In this document: positions 26,658-36,074 of the stretch, piece after piece
Numbering within the stretch: position 1 is the first letter of the stretch
How the letters are laid out: each line of letters opens with the position of its first letter
Assembly: GCF_030160235.1 (NCBI RefSeq)
Contig: NZ_BSNY01000056.1
Location: 1-64,000, forward strand
Reading direction: 5' to 3'
DNA length: 64,000 bases
From: Mesorhizobium huakuii
Lineage (GTDB): Bacteria > Pseudomonadota > Alphaproteobacteria > Rhizobiales > Rhizobiaceae
The notes under the pieces: generated by a model
Databases searched by the model: none
The model's input: the letters and a program-made list of their open reading frames with translations, nothing else
What the model was told of the DNA's origin: nothing
Position numbers and translations under genes: made by a program

Positions 26658-27838
26658 CCAGCCACACACCACCACCATCGGGCAAGAACCGCCTGGCCTT
26701 CTCGACGCGCACCATCCATGGCGGCCAGAGCCACGATCCGCTGACCGGCGCGGTGATGGTGCCGATCTATGCCACCTCGACCTACGGCCAGCAGTCGCCG
26801 GGCGTGCACAAGGGGTTCGAGTACGCCCGCAGCCAGAACCCGACGCGCTTCGCCTTCGAGCGCGCGGTGGCCGACCTCGAAAGCGGCACGGCCGCGTTTG
26901 CTTTCGCCTCCGGCCTGGCGGCGATCTCGACGGTGCTGGAGCTGCTCGAGTCCGGCGCGCATATCGTCGCCACCGACGACATCTATGGCGGGTCCTTCCG
27001 GCTGATGGAGCGGGTGCGCAAGCGCTCGGCGGGTCTCAAGGTCTCGTTCGTCGACTTCACCGACCTTGCCGCCGTGGAGGCGGCGATCCGCCCGGAGACG
27101 AAGCTGCTCTGGGTCGAGACGCCGACCAACCCGCTGCTGCGCATCGTCGACCTCGAAGGCGTCGCCGCGCTGGCCAAGCGCAAGGGCGTCCTCACCGTCG
27201 CCGACAACACGTTCTGCAGCCCCTATATCCAGCGGCCGCTGGAACTCGGCATCGATATCGTCGTGCACTCGACAACCAAATATCTCAACGGCCATTCCGA
27301 CATGGTCGGCGGGGTGGCTGTCGTCGGCGACAACAAGGAATTGGCCGCCCAGCTGAAATTCCTGCAGAACGCCATCGGCGCCATATCGGGCCCGTTCGAC
27401 AGTTTTCTGGCACTGCGCGGCCTGAAGACGCTGGCGCTCCGGATGGAGCGGCATTCCGACAACGGGCTGAAGATCGCGCAGTGGCTGGAAGCGCGAAAAG
27501 ATGTGCGCCGCGTGATCTATCCAGGCCTCGCCAGCCACCCGCAGCATTCCATCGCCGTCCAGCAGATGCACGCCTTCGGCGGCATGATAACGGTTGTGCT
27601 CGACCGCGATCTCGCCGGCACAAAACGCTTCCTCGAACGCACGCAATTGTTCACGCTGGCCGAAAGCCTCGGCGGGGTGGAGAGCCTGATCGAGCATCCG
27701 GCGCTGATGACGCATGGGTCCATTCCCGCCGAGAAGCGGGCGGAGATCGGCATTTCGGATTCGCTGGTGCGACTCTCCGCCGGCATCGAGGATGGCGATG
27801 ACCTGATCGCGGATCTGGAGCAGGCGCTGGGGGGATAG
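26654..27838 (+). CDS. Cystathionine gamma-lyase (Cys/Met PLP enzyme)
   Basis: The product has 394 residues. It is a PLP enzyme that releases cysteine from cystathionine. The Schiff-base lysine is Lys209 in HSTTKYLNGHSDMVGG; further family motifs are YATSTYGQQSPG, YARSQNPTR and ETPTNPLLRIVD, with SLGGVESLIEHPALMTHGSI near the C-terminus. Translational coupling to cbs supports gamma-lyase over methionine gamma-lyase or MetC, but sequence alone cannot exclude those. It probably ends the operon. Confidence 0.88.
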   Translation: MTSHTPPPSGKNRLAFSTRTIHGGQSHDPLTGAVMVPIYATSTYGQQSPGVHKGFEYARSQNPTRFAFERAVADLESGTAAFAFASGLAAISTVLELLESGAHIVATDDIYGGSFRLMERVRKRSAGLKVSFVDFTDLAAVEAAIRPETKLLWVETPTNPLLRIVDLEGVAALAKRKGVLTVADNTFCSPYIQRPLELGIDIVVHSTTKYLNGHSDMVGGVAVVGDNKELAAQLKFLQNAIGAISGPFDSFLALRGLKTLALRMERHSDNGLKIAQWLEARKDVRRVIYPGLASHPQHSIAVQQMHAFGGMITVVLDRDLAGTKRFLERTQLFTLAESLGGVESLIEHPALMTHGSIPAEKRAEIGISDSLVRLSAGIEDGDDLIADLEQALGG

Positions 27839-27884
27839 CGCCAGCGGTTGACGCCAAGCGCCATTCGCCCGAGATGTAGCGTCC

Positions 27885-28853
27885 ATGGCAACGCGCGAAC
27901 CCCTAAAGCTCACCGAACCCCTGACCTTCGCGGTGCTGGTGTTCCCCGGCTTTCCGATGATGGCGTTCAGTTCCGTCATCGAGCCGCTGCGGGCCGCCAA
28001 CATTCTGGCGAAGCGGCAGTGCTACCGCTGGATCATCGTCGGCGGCACGAAAGGCGCGGTCGAGGCCTCGAACGGCGTCGTCATCCAGCCAGGGTTCTAT
28101 GCCGAGGATGCACCGAAGGTCGACCGCATCGTCGTCTGCTCGGGCGGTGATGCCGATCATCTCGTCGCCGAGGACGCGGCGAGCTGGATCCGCCGCAGCC
28201 TGCGCAATGGCGCTCATATCGGCGCGGTGGCGGATGCGGCGTTCTTCCTGGCGCGGGCCGGCCTGCTCGACGGCCATGCCTGCACCTTGCACTGGACCAG
28301 CCAGGCCGCCTTCACCGAGGCCTTTCCCAACATCGAACTGCGGCGCGATCTCTACGTCATCGACCGCAAGCGCTTCACCTCGGCCGGCGGCGTCGGCAGC
28401 CTCGACATGATGCTGGAGATCATCAGCCGCGATTACGGCGCCGAGCTAGCCGCGGGCGTCGCCGAATGGTTCGTGCACAGCCAGCTGCGCTCCAGCGTCG
28501 ATCGCAAGCTGATGCCGCTCAGGCTGCGCACCGGCGTGCAGAACGAGCTGGTGCTGTCGGCCATCGCCATCATGGAAGACGCGGTCGAGGAGCGGCTCGG
28601 CATGGCCGAGCTGACCGCACGGCTCGGCGTGTCCGCCGACAAGCTCGAACGCAGTTTCAGGTCCGAACTCGCCATCTCGCCCAATGGCTACTACCGGCGG
28701 CTGCGGCTCAAGCGCGCCGCCGACCTTTTGGCGCATTCGACGCTCGCCGTGCGCGACGTGGCGCTGGCCTGCGGCTTTGCCTCGATGTCGAGCTTTGCCC
28801 GCGCTTTTCGCGAGGAGCATGGCCATCCACCGAAACTGGCGCGGAGGCATTAG
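27885..28853 (+). CDS. GlxA-family AraC-type transcriptional regulator
   Basis: The product has 322 residues. The N-terminal DJ-1/PfpI-like domain (FAVLVFPGFPMMAFSSVIEP) lacks the usual catalytic Cys and serves as ligand sensor. Two AraC helix-turn-helix units follow near residues 240-320 (LTARLGVSADKLERSFRSEL and VRDVALACGFASMSSFARAF). GlxA-type regulators commonly control quaternary amine and amino acid catabolism. It precedes a same-strand M24 enzyme, cysteine hydrolase and esterase, which are the obvious targets; 162 bases separate it from them. Confidence 0.9.
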   Translation: MATREPLKLTEPLTFAVLVFPGFPMMAFSSVIEPLRAANILAKRQCYRWIIVGGTKGAVEASNGVVIQPGFYAEDAPKVDRIVVCSGGDADHLVAEDAASWIRRSLRNGAHIGAVADAAFFLARAGLLDGHACTLHWTSQAAFTEAFPNIELRRDLYVIDRKRFTSAGGVGSLDMMLEIISRDYGAELAAGVAEWFVHSQLRSSVDRKLMPLRLRTGVQNELVLSAIAIMEDAVEERLGMAELTARLGVSADKLERSFRSELAISPNGYYRRLRLKRAADLLAHSTLAVRDVALACGFASMSSFARAFREEHGHPPKLARRH

Positions 28854-29015
28854 GGTCGGCGTGCCAGGGTACGCGACGTCGAGTTCCGTCCCACCCTCCA
28901 GCGCCCGGCACTACCTGCCAGCGGCATCCCGCATAACCCCTGCGGTTTTCCGCACAATGCCTCCGCCGCTGCTGCGCCATGGTCGGACCTTGCAACCGAC
29001 CCAAGGCCGAACCCC

Positions 29016-30311
29016 ATGAGCATCGTCGTATTCGACCCCGACAGCACCGAGGACGTCGACTTCAAGGACCGCATGCGCCACCCGGCGGCGGCCGATCCTG
29101 CGGGCGGCATGTGGCTGTCGGACACCGAGCCGTCCTTCATCGATGCCGACGCGCTGCGCAAGGGCCGGCTGGCAAAACTGCGCGGCTGGATGCGCGACGC
29201 CGGTTATGGCGGGGTCGTCTTGTTCGACCCATACAACCAGCGCTACGCCACCGGCTCGCGCAACATGTTCGGCTATTTCCTGCGCAACTCGACCCGCTAT
29301 TTCTTCATCCCGACCGAAGGGCCGATCGTGCTGTTCGAATACCCGCAGAGCTACCATGTCTCGATGGTGCTCGACACGATCGACGAGGCGCGTCCTTCCA
29401 AGCTCGTCTGGTCGTCGGTTTCCGGCCGTGACGACGAAACCGCCGGGCCCTTCGCCGACGAGATCGCCGAGCTCCTGAAGCAGCATGGCGGCGGCTCGAT
29501 GAAGCTCGGGCTCGACCGCTGCAGTCATCTGCAGGCGCTCGCCCTGGAAAAGCGCGGCTGCGAGGTCAAGGATTGCCAGGGCGAAATCCTGGCTGTGCGC
29601 GCGGTGAAGACGCGGGAGGAGGTGAAATGCCTGCAGGTGTCGATGGCCGGCGCCGAGGCCGCCGTCTATGCGGTGCGCGAGGCGATCAAGCCCGGCGTTT
29701 CCGAAAACGACCTGTTCGCCATCATGTATGGCGAGGTGATCCGCCAAGGCGGCGAATTCATCGAGACGCGGCTCTTGACCTCAGGCCAGCGCACCAATCC
29801 GTGGTTCAACGAGGCGAGCGGCCGCAAGATCCGGCCGGGCGAGCTTCTGGCGCTCGATACCGACACGATCGGCTGCTACGGCTATTATTCCGATTTCTCC
29901 CGCACCTTCCGCTGCGGACCCGGCAAGCCGACCGATTACCAGAAGTCGCTCTACCGCATGGCGCATGACCAGGTTCAGCACAACATTTCGATCGTGAAGC
30001 CCGGCATGGCTTTTCGCGAGATCGCCGAAAAGGCGTGGAAGATCCCCGACCGCTTCGTCGACCACCGCTATACCTCGGTGATGCACGGCGTCGGCATGCA
30101 TGGCGAGACGCCGTTCATCGCGCATGCCATGGATTACGAGACCTATGGCCGCGACGGCCATATCGTGCCAGGCATGGTGGTGAGCGTGGAAAGCTATATT
30201 GGCGAAAAGGGCGGCCGCGAGGGCGTCAAGCTGGAGGACGAGATCCTGATCACCGAGACGGGTACGGAGCTTCTGTCGCGCTTTCCCTATGAGGACGAGT
30301 TTCTGGCGTGA
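29016..30311 (+). CDS. M24-family metalloenzyme, DddP/peptidase-like
   Basis: The product has 431 residues with an N-terminal creatinase-like domain and a C-terminal pita-bread domain. Metal ligands are visible: Asp281 and Asp283 (LDTDTIG), Asp293 (SDFSRTF), His357 (MHGVGMHGETP), Glu392 and Glu407. Their mutual spacing equals that of the ligands of the DMSP lyase DddP as I recall them (295, 297, 307, 371, 406, 421), an offset of 14 throughout. The DddP catalytic aspartate position is Gly363 here, so DMSP lysis is doubtful. Xaa-Pro peptidase or ectoine/creatine-type hydrolase are alternatives. It overlaps the next gene (GTGA). Confidence 0.85.
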   Translation: MSIVVFDPDSTEDVDFKDRMRHPAAADPAGGMWLSDTEPSFIDADALRKGRLAKLRGWMRDAGYGGVVLFDPYNQRYATGSRNMFGYFLRNSTRYFFIPTEGPIVLFEYPQSYHVSMVLDTIDEARPSKLVWSSVSGRDDETAGPFADEIAELLKQHGGGSMKLGLDRCSHLQALALEKRGCEVKDCQGEILAVRAVKTREEVKCLQVSMAGAEAAVYAVREAIKPGVSENDLFAIMYGEVIRQGGEFIETRLLTSGQRTNPWFNEASGRKIRPGELLALDTDTIGCYGYYSDFSRTFRCGPGKPTDYQKSLYRMAHDQVQHNISIVKPGMAFREIAEKAWKIPDRFVDHRYTSVMHGVGMHGETPFIAHAMDYETYGRDGHIVPGMVVSVESYIGEKGGREGVKLEDEILITETGTELLSRFPYEDEFLA

Positions 30312-30988
30312 AGGCACCCATCTCCATCAGCAGAGGCACGGTGGCCGCAATCTTCATCGACCTGCAGGAAGAGCACCGGCAGGACAAGCGCTATCTGGTC
30401 GAGGGCTTTGCCGGCATCCTGGCCAACGTCCAGCGCCTGCAGGCGGCGGCGCGGCAAAACCACGTGCCGCTGTATCATTGGGCCTACATCGTCGATCTCG
30501 ACAAGCAGGACCGGCCCTTTCATCCCGTTGGCGCCGACGGCAAGTCGGCCTTCTCAGACAAGAGCGATCCGCTGACCGAGATCTGCCATGAGGTGGCGCC
30601 GGCCGGGGACGAAGCGCTGCTGATCAAGGCCGAGGCCAGCGCCTTCCGCAGCGGGCCGGCGGCCGACCGGCTGAAGGCGTCCGGCATCGAATGGCTCGTG
30701 GTTGCCGGCGTCTGGACCGAGGCCTGCATCGACGCCACGGTCAAGGACGCCGTGACAAGGGGATTTCGCGTGCTCCTGGTCAAGGATGCCTGCGGCAGCG
30801 GCAGCGCCGCCATGCACCAGACCGGCATCCTCAACCTCGCCAACCGGCTCTATGGCGGCGCGGTCACCGATACGGACGGCGCCTGCCGGCTGCTGGCCGG
30901 CGAGACCGTCACCGCCTGGCAGGTCGAGGGGTCGGTGCCGCTGCGCTTCACCTTCGACAATGCGGCGGCGCTCTACGCCGACCTTTGA
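30308..30988 (+). CDS. Isochorismatase-like cysteine hydrolase
   Basis: The product has 226 residues with the complete catalytic triad: Asp18 (IFIDLQEEH), Lys107 (LLIKAEASAF) and Cys140 (GVWTEACIDAT). This fold includes N-carbamoylsarcosine amidase, nicotinamidase and ureidoacrylate hydrolase. The start is GTG, overlapping the M24 stop, so translation is coupled. Pairing an M24 protein with an N-carbamoylsarcosine amidase-like enzyme recalls creatine degradation, but no creatininase is present. Amide substrate unknown. Confidence 0.86.
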   Translation: MKAPISISRGTVAAIFIDLQEEHRQDKRYLVEGFAGILANVQRLQAAARQNHVPLYHWAYIVDLDKQDRPFHPVGADGKSAFSDKSDPLTEICHEVAPAGDEALLIKAEASAFRSGPAADRLKASGIEWLVVAGVWTEACIDATVKDAVTRGFRVLLVKDACGSGSAAMHQTGILNLANRLYGGAVTDTDGACRLLAGETVTAWQVEGSVPLRFTFDNAAALYADL

Positions 30989-31000
30989 CAGCAGACCGAC

Positions 31001-31948
31001 ATGACCGGCCGCGGCAGATATGAAACACGGCTCGACCCGGCGCTGTGGGCCTATATCGACAGCGTCAACGCCTGGTACCCGCCCGAGATCACCGGCCTGC
31101 CGATCGACAAGCAGCGCGCGGTCTATGACAGGATGTGCCGGGCTTTCCATCAGGGCCGCCCGCCGGGGGTCAAGGCCAGCGACGGCCTGGTCACCGCCAC
31201 GGCCCACGGCATACCGATCCGCCACTACCAACCCGCCGGCAAGGCCGCGCGGGCCATGGTGCTCTATTTCCACGGCGGCGGCTTCATTCTGGGTAACCTC
31301 GACAGCCATGACGACATCTGCGCCGAGATCTGCGCCGGCACCGGCTTCGACGTGGTGTCGGTCGACTACCGGCTGGCGCCCGAGCATGTCCACCCAGCCG
31401 CCTTCGACGATGCGATGGCCGCCTTCGCAAGGGCGGCGGCGTCAGGCCTGCCGCTCATCTTGAGCGGCGAGAGCGCCGGCGGCAATCTCGCCGCGGCCGT
31501 GGCGCAGGCTACGCGCAAGCACGCCCACGCTGCGATCGGCCAGGTGCTGATCTATCCCGGCCTCGGCGGCGACGAGGCCGCCGGCTCCTATGTCGAACAT
31601 GCCGAGGCGCCGCTGCTGTCCGTCGGCGACATCGCCTTCTACCGCAACGTCCGCTCGGCCAAGCGGCAATCGCCTGATGACCCGACCTTTTCACCGCTGC
31701 GCGACCGCGACTTTTCCGGCCTGCCGCCGACGGTGATCATCACGGCCGAGTGCGACCCGCTCTCGTCGGATGGCGAGGCCTATCGCGACCGCATTGTCGC
31801 GGCCGGCGGCAAGGCGTGGTGGCATGAGGAGAAGCGCCTGGTGCACAGTTTCCTGCGCGCCCGCGCCACAGTGCCGGCCGTGGCGGAAGCGTTCGCGCGC
31901 ATCATCGCGGCGATTGCTGCATTGGGGCGGGGCGAGTGGCCATATTGA
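31001..31948 (+). CDS. Alpha/beta hydrolase of the hormone-sensitive-lipase family
   Basis: The product has 315 residues. The oxyanion motif HGGG begins at His91. Nucleophile Ser158 lies in GESAGG, with Asp252 (AECDPLSSDG) and His282 (RLVHSFLR), a complete triad. HSL-family enzymes cleave carboxylic esters of short acyl chains. It begins 12 bases after the cysteine hydrolase, completing a three-enzyme operon behind the GlxA regulator. A product ester or amide from the upstream enzymes may be the substrate; that is inferred from position only. Confidence 0.9.
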   Translation: MTGRGRYETRLDPALWAYIDSVNAWYPPEITGLPIDKQRAVYDRMCRAFHQGRPPGVKASDGLVTATAHGIPIRHYQPAGKAARAMVLYFHGGGFILGNLDSHDDICAEICAGTGFDVVSVDYRLAPEHVHPAAFDDAMAAFARAAASGLPLILSGESAGGNLAAAVAQATRKHAHAAIGQVLIYPGLGGDEAAGSYVEHAEAPLLSVGDIAFYRNVRSAKRQSPDDPTFSPLRDRDFSGLPPTVIITAECDPLSSDGEAYRDRIVAAGGKAWWHEEKRLVHSFLRARATVPAVAEAFARIIAAIAALGRGEWPY

Positions 31949-31985
31949 GGACTACGCCGGGGCCGGGTCGTCCTCTCTTTTCGCC

Positions 31986-32029
31986 GCAATTCCGGACGGA
32001 AAACCGCTTCACAATTTTCCTGGAATTGC
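31986..32029. repeat. Short rhizobial palindrome family C, copy 2
   Basis: GCAATTCC (31986-31993) pairs with GGAATTGC (32022-32029) around a loop sharing GAAAACCGCTTCACA with the copy at 25138. It lies exactly between the convergent stops of the esterase and dnaQ and probably works as a two-way terminator. Confidence 0.8.
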
Positions 32030-32030
32030 T

Positions 32031-32756
32031 CTACGAGGACGCTGCGACGCTCATTTCGGATGAATTGGCCTTAAGCCAGAGCGCCTTTTCGCCGAGCGTG
32101 GCGACCATGGCGGCATGCGCCGCGCGCTCGGCTTCGGTCAGGCGCGGCAACAGCGGCCTCGGGCGCTCGGCGACGATGATCTCGATGTGGCGGACATTCT
32201 CGCCCTGCGCCGGCGCGGTGGCGCTGTCGAGGATCAGCGCCGCCTGCTTGCCGGCGATCAGTTCGATATAGACCTCGGCCAGCAATTCGGAATCGAGCAG
32301 CGCGCCGTGCTTGGTGCGCTTCGTGTTGTCGATGCCGTAGCGCCGGCAGAGCGCATCGAGGGAATTTGGCCCCATCGGGTGCTTGCGGCGCGCCAGCGCC
32401 AGCGTGTCGACGACGCGGCCGGGATCGACGACGGGATGACCGAGCCGGCCGAATTCGACATTGAGGAAGCCGATGTCGAAAGTGGCGTTGTGCGCGACCA
32501 GCTTGGCGCCCTCGGTGAAGGTCAGCCATTCCTCGGCGATTTCGGCAAAGGTCGGCTTGCCCGCGAGATCCGCCGCGCTGATGCCGTGCACCGCCTGCGC
32601 CTCCTCATGGATCGCTCGGCCTTGCGGGTTGATGTAGTGGTGGAACGTCCTGCCGGTCGGGAAACGATTGACTAGCTCGACGCCGCCCAACTCGATCACG
32701 CGGTCGTCGCGCGAATCAAGGCCGGTGGTTTCCGTATCGAAGATGATCTCGCGCAT
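32031..32756 (-). CDS. dnaQ: DNA polymerase III epsilon subunit (proofreading exonuclease)
   Basis: The product has 241 residues from the ATG at 32756; the in-frame extension upstream is unsupported. The DEDDh motifs are visible: FDTETTGL (ExoI), HNATFDIGFLN (ExoII) and KHGALLDSELLAEVY (ExoIII). The protein is the 3'-5' editing exonuclease of the replicase. It is last in the coaE-aroE-maf group, transcribed away from oriC, an arrangement conserved beside the Rhizobiales origin. Confidence 0.95.
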   Translation of the reverse strand: MREIIFDTETTGLDSRDDRVIELGGVELVNRFPTGRTFHHYINPQGRAIHEEAQAVHGISAADLAGKPTFAEIAEEWLTFTEGAKLVAHNATFDIGFLNVEFGRLGHPVVDPGRVVDTLALARRKHPMGPNSLDALCRRYGIDNTKRTKHGALLDSELLAEVYIELIAGKQAALILDSATAPAQGENVRHIEIIVAERPRPLLPRLTEAERAAHAAMVATLGEKALWLKANSSEMSVAASS

Positions 32757-32833
32757 CGAATCAGTTTGCTCCTGGAGGAGCAGAATCACGAGACCGGAAC
32801 AAAATGGCAATGGGCAATGCTGACAGCCCGCCG

Positions 32834-33427
32834 TCAGGAACCCCTTTGTCCCCGGAGTTCGGCGACAATGGCGGCAACGGCGGCACGCGCGGCATCCAGC
32901 CCCTGGCCGGTGTCGATGACGAAATCCGCCAGCCTGCGCTTCTCCTCGTCCGGCACCTGCTTGGCCAGGATCGCCGCCAGTTTTTCTTCCGTCATTCCAG
33001 GCCGGGCCAGCACGCGCTGGCGCTGGACTTCGGGGGGCGCGGTGACGACGACGACCTTGTCGACGCGGCCACGCCCGCCGGTTTCGAAGAGCAGCGGGAT
33101 GTCGAGCACGGCGATCGATTCGCCAGCGTTACGATGCTTGACCAGGAAGGCGTCGGCGTCGGCGCGCACCAGCGGATGGATGATCGCTTCCAGGCGCTTC
33201 AGCGCGGCGGCATCGCCAATCACATGCGCGCCAAGTTTTATGCGGTCGACCACACCATCAACAGTGGTGCCGGGAAAGGCGGCTTCAACCAGAGGGGCCG
33301 CCTTGCCCGCATAGAGGCGATGCACCGTTTCGTCGGAATCGTGGACCGGCACGCCCGCCTCGGCGAACATTTTTGCCGTCGTCGACTTGCCCATGCCGAT
33401 CGAGCCGGTGAGACCGAGCACGATCAT
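32834..33427 (-). CDS. coaE: Dephospho-CoA kinase
   Basis: The product has 197 residues. It phosphorylates dephospho-CoA in the last step of coenzyme A synthesis. The P-loop is [12 protein letters not shown] at residues 5-16, and [11 protein letters not shown] plus DIPLLFETG are CoaE motifs. The start overlaps the aroE stop by 4 bases. It is part of the maf-aroE-coaE-dnaQ operon. Confidence 0.95.
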   Translation of the reverse strand: MIVLGLTGSIGMGKSTTAKMFAEAGVPVHDSDETVHRLYAGKAAPLVEAAFPGTTVDGVVDRIKLGAHVIGDAAALKRLEAIIHPLVRADADAFLVKHRNAGESIAVLDIPLLFETGGRGRVDKVVVVTAPPEVQRQRVLARPGMTEEKLAAILAKQVPDEEKRRLADFVIDTGQGLDAARAAVAAIVAELRGQRGS

Positions 33428-34266
33428 GGTTTCGGCACCAGATCGGCAACGATGATCTCACGCAGCTCCGGCGTGACCCGCGGCCTGACGCCAAACCAGT
33501 GTTCGAAGCCGGGCACGGCCTGGTTGAGCAGCATGCCGAGACCATCGACCGTCTTCAGCCCCCTGGCGCGCGCGGCAGCGAGCAGCGAGGTTTCGAGCGG
33601 CACATAGACAAGGTCGGTGACGATGGCATGGTCCGGCAGCAAGGCCGGATCGGCGGCGAGGCCTTCATTGCCAACCATGCCAAGTGCCGTGGTGTTGACC
33701 AGCAGCCCGGCGTCGGCCAGCAACTCGTTGGTCGCCGCCGTGCCATGCGCCGAAACGCCGGCGCCGAAACGATCGCGCAATTCCTGCGCCCGAGCCAGCG
33801 TGCGATTGACGATGCGGATGTCGGTGAAACCGCGTTGCTTCAGCGCCTGGATGACGGCGCGGGACGCGCCGCCGGCGCCGAGCACGACCGCGGGGCCCAT
33901 GTTCGCCCAGCCCGGGGCGTAATCATCAAGGTTGGCGGCAAAGCCGTGACCGTCGGTGTTGCCGCCGCACAGCACGCCGTCCTCGAACCACAGCGTGTTG
34001 ACGGCGCCGATCTCTTCGGCCGCCTGGTCGCGGCGCTGGACAAGAGCGAAGGCGGCTTCCTTGTGCGGAATGGTGACATTGCCGCCGCGAAACCCGTTTG
34101 CCTGCAACGTCGCGATGAATTCGGCGAAATCCTGCGGCGCCACGTCGATCGCCTCGTAGCTGCCGTCGATGCCGTGCTGGGCCAGCCAGTGGCCGTGGAT
34201 CTTCGGCGAGCGCGAATGCTTGATCGGGTGGCCGGTGACAAAAGCCTTTTTCGTTGCCTCAGCCAT
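33424..34266 (-). CDS. aroE: Shikimate dehydrogenase
   Basis: The product has 280 residues from the ATG at 34266 ([20 protein letters not shown]). The SKxP-like substrate motif is [11 protein letters not shown], the catalytic Lys lies in [10 protein letters not shown], and the NADP-binding turn is [13 protein letters not shown] with NRT following. It reduces 3-dehydroshikimate in aromatic amino acid synthesis. It overlaps both neighbours, 8 bases with maf and 4 with coaE. Confidence 0.95.
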   Translation of the reverse strand: MAEATKKAFVTGHPIKHSRSPKIHGHWLAQHGIDGSYEAIDVAPQDFAEFIATLQANGFRGGNVTIPHKEAAFALVQRRDQAAEEIGAVNTLWFEDGVLCGGNTDGHGFAANLDDYAPGWANMGPAVVLGAGGASRAVIQALKQRGFTDIRIVNRTLARAQELRDRFGAGVSAHGTAATNELLADAGLLVNTTALGMVGNEGLAADPALLPDHAIVTDLVYVPLETSLLAAARARGLKTVDGLGMLLNQAVPGFEHWFGVRPRVTPELREIIVADLVPKP

Positions 34267-34858
34267 CGATGGCTCCCAGCGTGCGCAGTTCCGCCAGCAG
34301 GGGCAAAAGCGGCAGGCCGACAATGGTGAAATGGTCGCCCTCGATCTTCTCGAACAGCTGGATGCCTTCGCCTTCGATCTGGTAGGCGCCGACGCTGGTC
34401 AGCGCCTTGGCGCCGACACGGGCGAGATGGCGGCCGATGAAGCCGGGGTCGAGCTTGCGCATGGTCATGCCGGCGATGCCGACATGGCGCCACAGTACCT
34501 GGCCGTCGCGCACCAGCACGGCGGCGCTGTTGAGATGATGGGTCTTGCCCGACAGCGCCAGGAGATGGCGCCGCGCGCCCTCCATGTCGGCCGGCTTGTG
34601 GAAGACCTCGTCACCGAGCGAGAGTGTCTGGTCGCAGCCGAGCACCAGCGCGCCGGGCCTGCGTTCGCTGACCTCGGTTGCCTTGGCTTCGGCCAGCACC
34701 AGCGCGACATCCTCGGGCGAAACGCCGCTGTCCTGCAACGGCGCCTCGAGCGCGCGCTCGTCGACCTTGGCCGGCACCGCCTCGACGTCGATGCCGGCGT
34801 TGAGAAGCATCGCCTTGCGGAACGGACTGCCGGAGGCGAGGATGATTTTTTCGGTCAT
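34259..34858 (-). CDS. maf: Maf-family nucleotide pyrophosphatase
   Basis: The product has 199 residues. The opening [18 protein letters not shown] and KVDER are diagnostic, as are LGCDQTLSL and [20 protein letters not shown]. Maf proteins hydrolyse noncanonical or modified NTPs; the YceF-like members prefer m7GTP. It is the first gene after ppsR on this strand, with 27 bases between. Confidence 0.93.
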   Translation of the reverse strand: MTEKIILASGSPFRKAMLLNAGIDVEAVPAKVDERALEAPLQDSGVSPEDVALVLAEAKATEVSERRPGALVLGCDQTLSLGDEVFHKPADMEGARRHLLALSGKTHHLNSAAVLVRDGQVLWRHVGIAGMTMRKLDPGFIGRHLARVGAKALTSVGAYQIEGEGIQLFEKIEGDHFTIVGLPLLPLLAELRTLGAIDG

Positions 34859-34885
34859 GGTTGTTCACCGGGGTTGGCGTTTGCC

Positions 34886-35707
34886 CTAGCGCGTCTTCCC
34901 CCTCAGGGCAACGATCGCCGCCGCCGTTTCCTCGATCGAGCGGCGGCTGACGTCGATCATCGGCCAGCCGTGGCGCGTGCAGATCTGGCGGGCGTAGGCG
35001 AGCTCCTCGTTGATGGCGGCGCGGTCGACATAGTCGGTCGGCACATAGGAGCTGCTGTTGCCGAGGATGCGGTTCTGGCGGACATGCGAAATGCGTTCGG
35101 CGGTGGCGATCAGCCCGACGATCAGCGGCTTCGAGGCGCTGACCAGGCTTTCCGGCACCGGCACGCCGAGCACGATCGGGATGTTGGCGGTCTTGATGCC
35201 GCGGTTGGCGAGATAGATGCTGGTCGGCGTCTTCGACGTTCGCGAAATGCCGATCAGCACGACATCGGCATCGTCCATATTCGCGGGCAACTGGCCGTCA
35301 TCATGGTCCATGGTGAAGTTCAGCGCATCGATGCGGCGGAAATATTCGGCGTCGAGGACGTGCTGGGCGCCGACGCGGCGGCCGGCCGGCGTGCCGAGAT
35401 ACGACTGGAAGACGGTGAGCACCGGTTCCAGTACCGACACGCAGGGCAGGCCCATTGTGGCGCAGCGCTCGTCGATGCCGCGCGCCAGCTTCTGGTCGAC
35501 GACCGTATAAAGGATGATGCCCGGCTCCTCCTCTATGTCCTCGAACACCTTGGCCACCTGCTTTTCGGTGCGGATGAGCGGGTAGATGTGCTCGATCGCC
35601 CGCGCGTCCTTATATTGCGCCGAAGCCGCCCGGCCGGCGGCAAGCAGCGTTTCGCCGGTCGCGTCGGAAATCAGGTGCAGGTGAAAGAAGCTCTGGGGTT
35701 TGTTCAC
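34886..35707 (-). CDS. ppsR: Pyruvate, phosphate dikinase/PEP synthase regulatory protein (DUF299)
   Basis: The product has 273 residues from the GTG at 35707, preceded at 5 bases by AGGTGA; this start gives the usual family length. It is a bifunctional ADP-dependent kinase/phosphorylase controlling PPDK or PEP synthase. Motifs: [10 protein letters not shown] at the N-terminus, the P-loop [11 protein letters not shown], and [11 protein letters not shown]-like ending. Longer in-frame starts would run into the origin and its DnaA boxes. Alphaproteobacterial oriC commonly abuts this gene. Confidence 0.92.
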   Translation of the reverse strand: MNKPQSFFHLHLISDATGETLLAAGRAASAQYKDARAIEHIYPLIRTEKQVAKVFEDIEEEPGIILYTVVDQKLARGIDERCATMGLPCVSVLEPVLTVFQSYLGTPAGRRVGAQHVLDAEYFRRIDALNFTMDHDDGQLPANMDDADVVLIGISRTSKTPTSIYLANRGIKTANIPIVLGVPVPESLVSASKPLIVGLIATAERISHVRQNRILGNSSSYVPTDYVDRAAINEELAYARQICTRHGWPMIDVSRRSIEETAAAIVALRGKTR

Positions 35708-35733
35708 AGGGATCACCTGGGGCTGTGGGCGGG

Positions 35734-35742
35734 TGTGGATAA
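35734..35742 (-). promoter_or_regulatory. DnaA box, perfect TTATCCACA
   Basis: The plus strand reads TGTGGATAA, an exact complement of the consensus DnaA box. It is 27 bases upstream of the ppsR start. Confidence 0.85.
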
Positions 35743-35792
35743 AGCGGGACAGAAAGAGGCGCCGGTTGGAGGCGACTGTATCAGATGGCAGT

Positions 35793-35801
35793 TTGTCCAC
35801 A
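35793..35801 (+). promoter_or_regulatory. DnaA box, TTGTCCACA
   Basis: One mismatch from TTATCCACA; opposite in orientation to the perfect box. Confidence 0.7.
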
Positions 35802-35870
35802 ATTCGGTCCTCTGTCAGCTTCGCCGGACGGCTGGGGACAAATCTGGGGACCGTCTCTTTTGCCTTTCAG

Positions 35871-35879
35871 CCATCCACA
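35871..35879 (+). promoter_or_regulatory. Weak DnaA box, CCATCCACA
   Basis: Two mismatches from consensus but the core ATCCACA is intact. It shares orientation with the box at 35793. Confidence 0.5.
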
Positions 35880-36037
35880 GGGCGGGATTTTTCCCTGGCG
35901 TGCTAACGCCTTGTTCCCGATCACGGATTCTGGACTATCCCCAGAACCGTGCAGCCGGGAGAACGAAGCGCGCGACAATATGCTTGCTGGCTTTTTGGCT
36001 GACGAAGCGGGACAGGTGACAACCACCACAACCAACA

Positions 36038-36074
36038 GACTCTTAGAATCAGAAGAATCTTAGATATAAGAATC
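36038..36074. promoter_or_regulatory. Cluster of four GANTC (CcrM) sites in oriC
   Basis: GACTC at 36038, then GAATC at 36046, 36055 and 36070, all within 37 bases of AT-rich DNA; a further GATTC is at 35926. CcrM methylates GANTC in alphaproteobacteria. Confidence 0.75.

Noticed and set aside
34169-36019. A 616-codon plus-strand frame opposite aroE, maf and ppsR and across oriC
   Set aside because: It is antisense to three well-conserved genes and crosses the DnaA boxes, so it is a shadow.
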